DNA of 64,000 nt from Ancylobacter oerskovii. GTDB taxonomy: Bacteria; Pseudomonadota; Alphaproteobacteria; Rhizobiales; Xanthobacteraceae. The notes under the pieces are model-generated. The model was not told the DNA's origin. It saw only the letters and a list, made by a program, of their open reading frames with translations, and did no database searches. Both the position numbers and the translations under genes were made by a program. Positions 44,100 to 51,656 of this stretch are shown here, piece by piece; positions within the stretch are counted from its first letter, which is position 1, and every line of letters starts with the position of its first letter. Location: NCBI RefSeq assembly GCF_018390555.1, contig NZ_JAHBGB010000015.1, positions 1-64,000 of the forward strand. Reading direction: 5' to 3'.

Positions 44100-44871
44100 T
44101 CCCGTGTCCGACGACGACCTCTCCGCCTATGTCGACGACCAGCTCGACGTCGCCCGGCGGATCGATGTCGAGGCCTATCTCAGCCAGCGGCCGGAGGCGG
44201 CGTCGCGGGTGATGGCCGACCTGCGCATCCGCGACGAACTGCGCCTCGCCCTCGCCGACGCACCCCGTTCGGTGATGAACGCGCCGGCGCGGGTGGCGAC
44301 GGTGGAGGCGGCGCGGCGGCTGGAGCGGGCGCTCGGCCGGGTCCGGGTGTGGCGACGGGCGCGGATGGCGGCGGGCGTGATGCTGTTCATCGGCGCCGGC
44401 TGGCTCGCCCATGCCCAGATCGGCCCGCTGGGGGTGGGCGAGGTGGTCGCGTCCGGCCTGGCCCCCGCCTATGTCGATGCCGCGGTGATGGCGCACCGCA
44501 CCGCGCATCTGCGCGCCGCCATGCCCTCGCAATCCGGCTCGGCCGCCTACGATCCCGCCGATATCCGCGCCGCCACCGCCATCGTGATGCCGGAACTGCC
44601 CAGGGGCTGGTCGGTCACCGACGTGCAGGTGTTCCCCTCCAGCTTCGGGCCGAGCGTCGAGCTCGCGGTCGAGGCGGAAGGCCTCGGCAAGGCGTCGTTG
44701 TTCGCGGTGCGGCCGGGCAGCTTCGACGTGGTGCCGGCCACCGTGGCGATGAAGGACCCGTTCAACGCCGCCTACTGGCAGGTCGGCGAGGTCGCCTATG
44801 CGCTGGTGGCCGAGACCGATGCCAGGCAACTCGACCAGGCCGCCTCGCGGCTGGCCCGGTCGCTCTACTGA
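44083..44871 (+). CDS. Membrane anti-sigma factor
   Basis: A 262-residue protein. The N-terminal 80 residues (SDDDLSAYVDDQL...) form a short ASD-like helical domain but lack the HxxxCxxC zinc motif of ZAS-type anti-sigma factors. One membrane segment (MAAGVMLFIGAGWLAH) lies near 95-112, and a periplasmic domain of about 150 residues follows. It would hold the sigma factor inactive at the membrane until a periplasmic or redox-independent signal releases it. Confidence 0.85.
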   Translation: MNRPVDPVSDDDLSAYVDDQLDVARRIDVEAYLSQRPEAASRVMADLRIRDELRLALADAPRSVMNAPARVATVEAARRLERALGRVRVWRRARMAAGVMLFIGAGWLAHAQIGPLGVGEVVASGLAPAYVDAAVMAHRTAHLRAAMPSQSGSAAYDPADIRAATAIVMPELPRGWSVTDVQVFPSSFGPSVELAVEAEGLGKASLFAVRPGSFDVVPATVAMKDPFNAAYWQVGEVAYALVAETDARQLDQAASRLARSLY

Positions 44872-44906
44872 ATTTCCAGAACGCCGCTTCTTCAAGGAGA
44901 AAGCAG

Positions 44907-45629
44907 ATGAACCCGCCGAATTCCGGCTTCCAGTGGGGCGCCAGCGCCCGCAGCGTCGATCAGGCCGTCTATGACGAGGGCCTGCGCCGCCACATGCTGC
45001 GCGTCTACAACTACATGGCGCTCGGCCTCGTGCTGACCGGCGCCGTCGCCTTCATCGTCGGCACCACGCCGGCGCTCTATGTGCCGATCTTCTCCACCCC
45101 GCTGAAATGGGTGGTGATGCTGGCCCCGCTCGCCTTCGTGCTGTTCTTCTCGTTCCGCATGCAGTCGATGTCGGCCTCGGGCGCGCAGACCATGTTCTGG
45201 GCATTCTGCGGCGTGATGGGGCTGTCGATGGCCTCGATCTTCCTGGTGTTCACCGGCACCTCGATCGCCCGCACCTTCTTCATCGCCGCCACCATGTTCG
45301 GCGCCACCAGCCTCTACGGCTACACGACCAGGCGCGACCTCTCGCAGTTCGGCTCGTTCCTGATCATGGGCCTGATCGGCGTGGTGATCGCCAGCCTGGT
45401 CAACATCTTCCTCGGCTCGACCATGCTGCAGTTCATCGTCTCGGTGGTCGGCATCCTGGTCTTCGTCGGCCTGACCGCCTGGGACACCCAGTCGATCAAG
45501 GAGCAGTACGCCGATTATTTCGACCAGGAATCGCAGCAGAAGCTGGCGGTGTTCGGCGCCTTCTCGCTCTACCTGAACTTCGTCAACATCTTCCAGCTGC
45601 TGCTCAACCTCACCGGCGAGCGGGAGTGA
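44907..45629 (+). CDS. Bax inhibitor-1/YccA family membrane protein
   Basis: Membrane protein of 240 residues with about seven hydrophobic segments, BI-1/YccA (LFG/TMBIM-like) family, and the C-terminal AWDTQ-type motif (TAWDTQSIKEQYAD). YccA-like members interact with FtsH and affect membrane protease function; others act in calcium leak or stress. The function here is unknown. AAGGAG lies 7 nt before ATG 44907. Confidence 0.9.
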   Translation: MNPPNSGFQWGASARSVDQAVYDEGLRRHMLRVYNYMALGLVLTGAVAFIVGTTPALYVPIFSTPLKWVVMLAPLAFVLFFSFRMQSMSASGAQTMFWAFCGVMGLSMASIFLVFTGTSIARTFFIAATMFGATSLYGYTTRRDLSQFGSFLIMGLIGVVIASLVNIFLGSTMLQFIVSVVGILVFVGLTAWDTQSIKEQYADYFDQESQQKLAVFGAFSLYLNFVNIFQLLLNLTGERE

Positions 45630-45775
45630 TCGCCGCCGGCGGGTCCGTTCCGGCCGAACATCGGATCGACAAGAACGTGATCTAGCTTCCGAGGAGCGCC
45701 GCAACCGGCCTGTGCCCGGGGCCATCCGGCCCCGGCGGGAGGAGTTGCGCGCCGATCGGACGAGGAGACAGAGAG

Positions 45776-46540
45776 ATGAACGAGCAGGATCGTCAGACCA
45801 TCCAGGGATTGTTCGCCCGCCTCGCCGAGGTGGAGCGCAACGCGACGCCGCGCGATGCCGGCGCGGAAAGCTTCATCGGGCAGGAGATCGCCCGCCAGCC
45901 CGGCGCGCCCTACTACATGGCGCAGACCATCGTGATGCAGGACTACGCGATGCAGCAGGCGCAGGCCCGCATCGCCGAGCTGGAACAGCGCAACGCCGAG
46001 CTGGAGCAGGCGCAGGCCGCCCGGCCCGCCGCGAGCGGCGGCCTCTTCGGCGGGTTGTTCGGCTCCTCGCAGCCTCCCGCCTCGCGCGGCTCGGTCCCCT
46101 CGGTGCCGCGCAGCCCGGGGAATGCGCAGGAATACGGCTCCCAGCCCTATGGCACGCCGCAGCAGCCGATGGCGGCCGGCGGCTCGCCCTGGGGCAACCA
46201 GCAGGGCGCCGGTCCGCAAGGCGCCGGCCCGCAAGGCATGGCGCCCGGCGCCATGGGGCGCGGCGGATTCGGCGGCGGCGGCTTCCTGGCCGGCGCGGCC
46301 CAGACCGCCATGGGCGTCGCCGGCGGCGTGCTGCTCGGCAATGCGATCGCCGGCATGTTCGGCGGCAACGAGGCGCATGCCGCTCCCGCCGCGACCCCGG
46401 CGGCCGATACCCCGGCGACCGACAATTCGGCGGCGGACAATGCCCCGGCCGATGATCCGGGTCCGGCCGACGATCTCGGCGCCTCCGATGGCGGCGGCTT
46501 CTTCGACGACTTCTTCGGCGGCGGCAGCGACGAGATCTGA
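45776..46540 (+). CDS. DUF2076 family protein
   Basis: A 254-residue protein. N-terminal 75 residues contain the DUF2076 helices (NEQDRQTIQGLFARLAEVE, cited in part), followed by a coiled-coil-like ELEQRNAELEQAQ stretch, a Gly/Pro/Gln-rich low-complexity linker, an AALLG-type hydrophobic segment (AAQTAMGVAGGVLLGNAIAG, cited in part), and an acidic Ala/Asp-rich C-terminus ending GGGFFDDFFGGGSDEI. It is probably membrane-associated and periplasmic at its C-terminus. The function is not established; a strong terminator follows. Confidence 0.8.
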   Translation: MNEQDRQTIQGLFARLAEVERNATPRDAGAESFIGQEIARQPGAPYYMAQTIVMQDYAMQQAQARIAELEQRNAELEQAQAARPAASGGLFGGLFGSSQPPASRGSVPSVPRSPGNAQEYGSQPYGTPQQPMAAGGSPWGNQQGAGPQGAGPQGMAPGAMGRGGFGGGGFLAGAAQTAMGVAGGVLLGNAIAGMFGGNEAHAAPAATPAADTPATDNSAADNAPADDPGPADDLGASDGGGFFDDFFGGGSDEI

Positions 46541-46591
46541 CCGCGCCCCGTTCCCCCGGCGTTGGCCATCTCGGACCAACGTTCCCTCACT

Positions 46592-46619
46592 GGGCCGGCT
46601 CGCGCCGGCCCGCTTTTTT
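46592..46619 (+). terminator. Rho-independent terminator after DUF2076 gene
   Basis: GGGCCGGC (46592-46599), loop TCGC, GCCGGCCC (46604-46611), followed by GC and a run of six T. A textbook hairpin plus T-tract, 52 nt after the stop codon. Confidence 0.9.
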
Positions 46620-46653
46620 CGTGCCTTCGAGCCTTGCGGCCGCGCCGACGCCC

Positions 46654-48396
46654 TCAGGGCGCCACCTCGTCCATGCCCATCCCCTGCGTCTGCGCCATGT
46701 GCAGCCGCCGGTAGATGCCGTCGCGGGCGACGAGCTCGTCGTGCGGCCCGTCCTCGGCGATGCCGGCAGGCGTGACCACCACGATGCGATCGGCATGGCG
46801 GATGGTGGCGAGGCGATGCGCGATGACCAGCGTGGTGCGGCCCTGCGAGAGCTCGTCCAGCGACAGCTGGATCTCCCGCTCGGTCTCGGTATCGAGCGCC
46901 GAGGTGGCTTCGTCGAGGATCAGGATGGGCGGGTTCTTGAGGAAGATGCGGGCGATGGCGAGCCGCTGCTTCTGGCCGCCGGACAGTTTGACACCCCGCT
47001 CGCCGACCACGGTATCGAGGCCCTCCGGCAGGGCGGCGAGCAGCCCGTCGAGCCGGGCGCGGCGCGCCGCCTCGACGATCTCCGCCTCCGAGGCGTCGAG
47101 GCGGCCATAGGCGATGTTCTCGCGGATGGTGCCGCCGAACAGGAAGATGTCCTGCTGCACGATGCCGATGTTCCGCCGCAGCGAAGCCAGCGTCATGTCG
47201 GCGATTTCGAGGCCGTCAATGGTGATGCGCCCGCCGGTCGGCTCGTAGAAGCGCGGCACCAGCGACAGCAGCGTGGTCTTGCCGGCGCCGGAAGGACCGA
47301 CGAAAGCCACCGTCTGGCCCGCCCTTATGGCGAGGTCGATGCCCGACAGCACCGGACGGCCGGGCGTGTAGCCGAAGCTCACATCATGGAAGCCGATGTC
47401 GCCGGTGAGCGCCTTGACCGCCACCGCGCCGGGCCGGTCGGCGATGTCGGGGGCGGTCGCCAGCAATTCCTGGTAGCGACGAAAGCCGGCGATCCCCTTG
47501 GGATAGGTCTCCATCACCGCGGCGATCTTGTCGAGCGGGCGGTAAAACACGCCGACCAGCAGCAGGAACCCGACGAAGCCGCCCACCGACAGCTCGCCCT
47601 GCACCACATACCAGGCGCCGGCGAGCATCACCGCCAGTTGCACCAGGCGCATCGCCATGTAGTTCAGGGCCTGGCCAACCGCCATCAGCCGGTAGGCATC
47701 GAGCTTGGTGGCACGGTAGTTCGCATTGTCGAGGGCGAAAAGGTTGCGCTCATGCGCCTCGTTGGCGAAGGCCTGCACCACGCGGATACCGCCGATATTC
47801 TCCTCCAGCCGCACGTTGAAGGCGCCGACGCGGCCGAACTGCGCCTGCCAGTTCTTGGTCATCCGCCCGCCGAAGCGCGCCACCAGCAGCACGGTGACCG
47901 GCACGATCAGCGCGGTGAGGAAGGCGAGCGGGGGATGCACCCAGAGCATCAGCAGGAAAGCGCCGATGAAGGTCATCACCGCGATGAACATGTCCTCCGG
48001 CCCGTGATGGGCGATCTCGCCGATCTCCTCGAGGTCCTTGGTCACGCGGGCCAGCAGGTGGCCGGTCTTGACGTTGTCGAAGAAGCGGAAGGACAGCTTC
48101 TGCAGGTGGTCGAAGGCGCGGGCGCGCATCTCGGTCTCGATGTTGATGCCGAGCACATGGCCCCAATAGGTCACCACCGCCATCAGGCCGCTGTTCACCG
48201 CGTAGACCGCCAGCAGGCCGAGCGCCGCCAGCACCACGAGCCCGAGATCGCCGCCCGGCAGCAGCCGGTCGACGAACAGCTTCATCGCCATGGGGAAGCC
48301 GAGTTCCAGCACGCCGGAGAGCACCGCGCAGCCGAAATCGAGGGCGAAGAGCGCAAGGTGCGGGCGGTAATAGGAGAAGAAGGCCCTGATCATCAC
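46654..48396 (-). CDS. MsbA-like ABC exporter (fused permease and ATPase)
   Basis: Half-transporter of 580 residues: about six membrane segments in residues 1-300 (ABC_membrane domain), then an ATPase with Walker A GPSGAGKTT near 370, signature LSGGQKQR and Walker B LILDEATSALD. It acts as a homodimer exporting lipids or drugs; MsbA-type lipid A-core flipping is one option. The start is 48396, with a second Met next. It stands alone, convergent with the DUF2076 gene and divergent from the stress protein gene. Confidence 0.9.
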   Translation of the reverse strand: MMIRAFFSYYRPHLALFALDFGCAVLSGVLELGFPMAMKLFVDRLLPGGDLGLVVLAALGLLAVYAVNSGLMAVVTYWGHVLGINIETEMRARAFDHLQKLSFRFFDNVKTGHLLARVTKDLEEIGEIAHHGPEDMFIAVMTFIGAFLLMLWVHPPLAFLTALIVPVTVLLVARFGGRMTKNWQAQFGRVGAFNVRLEENIGGIRVVQAFANEAHERNLFALDNANYRATKLDAYRLMAVGQALNYMAMRLVQLAVMLAGAWYVVQGELSVGGFVGFLLLVGVFYRPLDKIAAVMETYPKGIAGFRRYQELLATAPDIADRPGAVAVKALTGDIGFHDVSFGYTPGRPVLSGIDLAIRAGQTVAFVGPSGAGKTTLLSLVPRFYEPTGGRITIDGLEIADMTLASLRRNIGIVQQDIFLFGGTIRENIAYGRLDASEAEIVEAARRARLDGLLAALPEGLDTVVGERGVKLSGGQKQRLAIARIFLKNPPILILDEATSALDTETEREIQLSLDELSQGRTTLVIAHRLATIRHADRIVVVTPAGIAEDGPHDELVARDGIYRRLHMAQTQGMGMDEVAP

Positions 48397-48682
48397 TCAC
48401 TCCGGCGCCGCGGCCGGTCGCCGCGTCACGCCTCCGGTATCTTCAAGGCCGGACCCGGCCGGCGGGCGAAGGCGCCGGCCGGTCACCCTGGCGTCCTGAC
48501 GAAATCGGCTCCCCCATACGAAAAAACCCGCGGGGGGTCTACCACCGCATCCGGCGGCTTGCCGCCCGGCGCCCGGACGGTACTGTGGGCGCCGACGACG
48601 CCGCGTAACCGGCACGGCGCGAGGCGGGGATCGAGAATGCTTCCGCCGAACGGAATGGCCCGCCGACGGAAAGAGTTGAGGC

Positions 48683-49594
48683 ATGACGACCTTGTTGGAA
48701 GAGCCGGCCAAGGTGGAGGCGGCGGAACCCCTGGCGATACCGGGCCGGCTGGCGCTGGCGACCGACCTCGGTCCGCGCTGCGACCGGGCGCTCGACCGCG
48801 CCCGGCAGCTCGCCCGGCAATGGCGGGCACGGCTGTTCGCCGTGCATGCCATCGAGCCCGGCGAGGCCGACGGCCGGCGCAGCACCGCACCCGGTGGCTC
48901 CGCCCCGCCGGCTTCCGTCGGCCGGCGGCTGCGGCGCAACCTCGGCGAGGCCGTCGACGACATCGAGGTGTTCGTCGCCGAGGGCAAATGCGAGGAAGTG
49001 GTCAGCGAGATCGCGCGTTCGCGCGAAGCCGGGCTGGTGATCACCGGCGTGGCGCGCGACGAGGTGCTCGGCCGGCGCCAGCTCGGCCGCAGCGTCGCGG
49101 CGCTGGTGCATGAAGCGCGCCTGCCGCTGCTGATCGTCCGCGATCGCATGCACGATGCCTATCGGCGGATCGTCGTCGCCACCGACTTCAGCGACGGCTC
49201 GGCCATCCCGCTCCTCACCGCCGCCAGCTGGTTCCCCACCTCGCCGCTGACGCTGCTGCATGCCTATGATCCGCCCTTCGCCGGCATGGCCACCGACCGC
49301 ACGGCCTACGAGGCCGAGTACCGCGCCGTGGCGGCGAAGGAAGCCGAAGCCTTCCTCGCCACCACGCCGCTGCCGCGCGACCGGCTGGAGCTGGTCCTGG
49401 AGCCGGGCAGCGTCACCTCCGTGCTGACGGCGCATGTGGAAGCGCGCGACGTCGACCTGGTGGTGATCGGCAGCGGCGAGAAGAGCCTGCTGCACCGGCT
49501 GCTGGCCGGCAGCACCGACACCTCCATCCTGGCCGAGGTTCCCTGCGACATTCTCGTGGTGCCGAAAATCCCGGCCGGCCTTCCGGCGGCCTGA
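48683..49594 (+). CDS. Universal stress protein, tandem UspA domains
   Basis: A 303-residue protein with two UspA-like domains, about 20-155 and 160-295. The second has the ATP-type loop VVIGSGEKSLLHRLLAGSTD (cited in part, typical GxxGxxxxxxxGS/T arrangement); the first has VITGVARDEVLGRRQLGRS. UspA proteins respond to starvation and other stress and can bind ATP. It is a single gene, divergent from the ABC exporter, with no strong promoter visible. Confidence 0.88.
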   Translation: MTTLLEEPAKVEAAEPLAIPGRLALATDLGPRCDRALDRARQLARQWRARLFAVHAIEPGEADGRRSTAPGGSAPPASVGRRLRRNLGEAVDDIEVFVAEGKCEEVVSEIARSREAGLVITGVARDEVLGRRQLGRSVAALVHEARLPLLIVRDRMHDAYRRIVVATDFSDGSAIPLLTAASWFPTSPLTLLHAYDPPFAGMATDRTAYEAEYRAVAAKEAEAFLATTPLPRDRLELVLEPGSVTSVLTAHVEARDVDLVVIGSGEKSLLHRLLAGSTDTSILAEVPCDILVVPKIPAGLPAA

Positions 49595-50008
49595 CCGCCG
49601 GCAGGGGCGGGGCGGATGCACCGCCGCCGCCCTGCGGCCGATGCTGCCTTCGCAGATGCAGCAAGTCGAAATGTAATCATTTCAGAATTACGACAGGCTT
49701 CATTCCCAATAAATCAAAACAATATCATCCCGAAGGTATCATGAGGCACGGAACGCTGCTGGTCGGCAAAGGTTCCGTGCGGTTCTGTTAATTTGCTGAT
49801 TGACGTGACCGGCAATCTGGTCTCTTTTCGCAACCATAAATGAGCTTCGCGACAGTCCCCGCGAGCCGAATCACTTCTTGAACACGCTGATTGCCCCCTG
49901 CATCCCACGGATCGCACGGCGGGCGCGTGCGGTCGGTTCGACGGACATGACGCATGACATGCACCCATCTGTCGCGGGACGGATGGACTTGATTGGAGGA
50001 TCGTTGAG
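49595..50008. other. Intergenic region with 9-bp hairpin
   Basis: No gene is seen in 414 nt. It contains an A/T-rich stretch (about 49660-49740), unusual here. GCACGGAAC (49746-49754) and GTTCCGTGC (49772-49780) form a perfect 9-bp stem, followed by GGTTCTGTTAATTT. This could be a regulatory RNA structure or a terminator for an unseen small RNA; the strand is not clear. Confidence 0.4.
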
Positions 50009-50305
50009 ATGTCGACCGCGCCCCAGAACAATCCCTCCCCTCCGGCTACCTACACGCTCTATTTCACCGGTCTTTCCTCCGACGATCCGCTCCAGCCGAT
50101 GAAGCGCCTGCGCTTTTCCACCATTCCCGATGCCGTGGACCGTGCCCTCGAAATGAAGCGCGAAGGCAAGCTCAAGCCGGTGGAGGTCCGCGACCAGCAG
50201 GGTCGCCTCGTCACCTGCGAGCTGATCGGCTGGCGCTTCTCGCCGCTCGCCACCCGTTCGGCGGCGCCGGAACGTTCCGACACGCGCTGGCGCTATACCG
50301 CCTGA
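50009..50305 (+). CDS. Small protein of unknown function
   Basis: A 98-residue protein with no signal peptide or membrane segment. A good ribosome-binding site (GGAGG, 9 nt before the ATG) and a normal codon pattern support it as a real gene. The chain has LRFSTIPDAVDRALEMK, then VEVRDQQGRLVTCELIGW, as in a small beta-alpha-beta unit. I recognise no family. It is single and convergent with the iron-permease-like gene. Confidence 0.65.
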   Translation: MSTAPQNNPSPPATYTLYFTGLSSDDPLQPMKRLRFSTIPDAVDRALEMKREGKLKPVEVRDQQGRLVTCELIGWRFSPLATRSAAPERSDTRWRYTA

Positions 50306-50345
50306 AGATCTTTCCCTAGCTCCTGCATCCGCGAACGACGAGGCA

Positions 50346-50864
50346 TCAGGTACCCTTTCCCGATGCCTCGCCTTGGCGTGTCCGTGCCGGCTTCGTCGAG
50401 CCTGCCGCGCTCTTCCGCCGTCCCGGCCGTGGCGCGCCCGCCGCCGCGCCGCCCTCGTCCTTGGCGTCGCGGCTGAGGCGCGCCCGCTGCTCGAACTCCG
50501 CCCGGATGCGCTCCAGCTCCTTCTCGTCCAGCTCCTCGAGGTCCATCAGCTTCTCGCGCGGGCCGTCGAGACGGGAGATCAGCTCGTCGAGCTTGATGTG
50601 CAGCGCCGCGGTGTCGCGGTTCTGGCTGTTCTGGATCACGAACACCATCAGGAAGGTGACGATGGTGGTCGAGGTGTTGATGACCAGCTGCCAGGTGTCG
50701 TTGAAGCCGACGAAGGGTCCGGTCGCCGCCCATAGCAGGATGATCGCCACCGCGGCGATGAAGGTGGCGGGGTGCCCGGTCCAGCGGGAAACGCCCTGGG
50801 CGAAGCGGGTGAAGGCGGAACGCCGGCGCGTTCCCTGATCGTCGGTCGGCGATTTCGCGAACAT
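50346..50864 (-). CDS. Low-affinity iron permease family protein
   Basis: A 172-residue protein of the Fet4-like small family found in alphaproteobacteria. Two hydrophobic segments (PATFIAAVAIILLWAATGPF, cited in part; TIVTFLMVFVIQNSQNRD) are followed by a helical, acidic then basic tail rich in Lys, Arg, Ala. ATG 50864 is preferred; a GTG at 50912 would overlap the upstream gene's stop by 4 nt but has no ribosome-binding site. Iron transport is the family label, not proven. Last gene of the PLD/EEP operon. Confidence 0.75.
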   Translation of the reverse strand: MFAKSPTDDQGTRRRSAFTRFAQGVSRWTGHPATFIAAVAIILLWAATGPFVGFNDTWQLVINTSTTIVTFLMVFVIQNSQNRDTAALHIKLDELISRLDGPREKLMDLEELDEKELERIRAEFEQRARLSRDAKDEGGAAAGAPRPGRRKSAAGSTKPARTRQGEASGKGT

Positions 50865-50908
50865 GGGCTCCCATCCTGCCGGGCGGGCCCGGATCGCTCC
50901 CGCCCGCC

Positions 50909-51637
50909 TCACGGCGAAACAATGTGCGGTGGCGCGTCACGGTTCCCGCGGCCGGCCAACCGGATATCGGCGATCACCGGCAGATGGTCGGAGGCACGCG
51001 CCGCCTCGGCGTCGGTGAAGCAGTTCACCGCGACGAGGCCGTCATTGCAGTAGAGGCGGTCGAGCCGCAGCAGGGGCCGCCGGGCCGGAAAGGTGCGCAG
51101 CCGGCTGTGCCAGCCGAACACCGCCGCCAGCCGGCGGCGGGTCTCGCCGAAGGAGGCCCAGTCGTTGAAGTCGCCGAGCATGAGCGTCGGCTCGGCGGGG
51201 CGGCGTCCGCCGAGCCGGGCCAGCGATCGCACCTGGTCCATCCGCTCGCCGATGGCGAGGCCCAGATGCACGGAAACCACGTTCAACGGCCCGGATCGGG
51301 TGGCGATCCGGGCGGAGATGGCGAAGCGCGGCTCGCGCCGGCGCACCGACAGGTCGTGCAGCTCGACGGCGCTGGTCTCCCAGCGGCTGAACAGCGCATG
51401 CCCGTAGTGCCCGTCGGGCGCGACGATGGTGCGGGCTTCGGTGAAATAGCCGGCGCGCAGGCCGCGCAGCGGGGCGAGGCAATCGACGTCGCGCCCGCGG
51501 GTGTCGATTTCCTGCAGCGCGACGATATCCGGCTTGTGGCGGGCGATCAGCCCGGCGATCCGCTCCAGATCGAAGCGCCGGTCCGGGCCGATGCCGCCAT
51601 GGATATTCCAGCTCATCACCCGGATGAGGTCGCTCAT
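50909..51637 (-). CDS. Endonuclease/exonuclease/phosphatase family protein
   Basis: EEP-fold phosphoesterase of 242 residues: SWNIHGG with catalytic Asn, VALQEID with the metal Glu, GDFNDW and SDHLPVIADI with the catalytic His. The fold covers phospholipid phosphatases and nucleases; it lies just downstream of a PLD-type gene (19-nt gap), as YbhP does beside cardiolipin synthase ClsB in E. coli. That makes phospholipid metabolism likely. Confidence 0.85.
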   Translation of the reverse strand: MSDLIRVMSWNIHGGIGPDRRFDLERIAGLIARHKPDIVALQEIDTRGRDVDCLAPLRGLRAGYFTEARTIVAPDGHYGHALFSRWETSAVELHDLSVRRREPRFAISARIATRSGPLNVVSVHLGLAIGERMDQVRSLARLGGRRPAEPTLMLGDFNDWASFGETRRRLAAVFGWHSRLRTFPARRPLLRLDRLYCNDGLVAVNCFTDAEAARASDHLPVIADIRLAGRGNRDAPPHIVSP

Positions 51638-51656
51638 GAAGAGGCCCCCGGCCGGC

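Noticed and set aside
46621-49113. Long open frame opposite the ABC exporter
   Set aside because: Antisense to a well-supported exporter; no domain recognisable in the translation.
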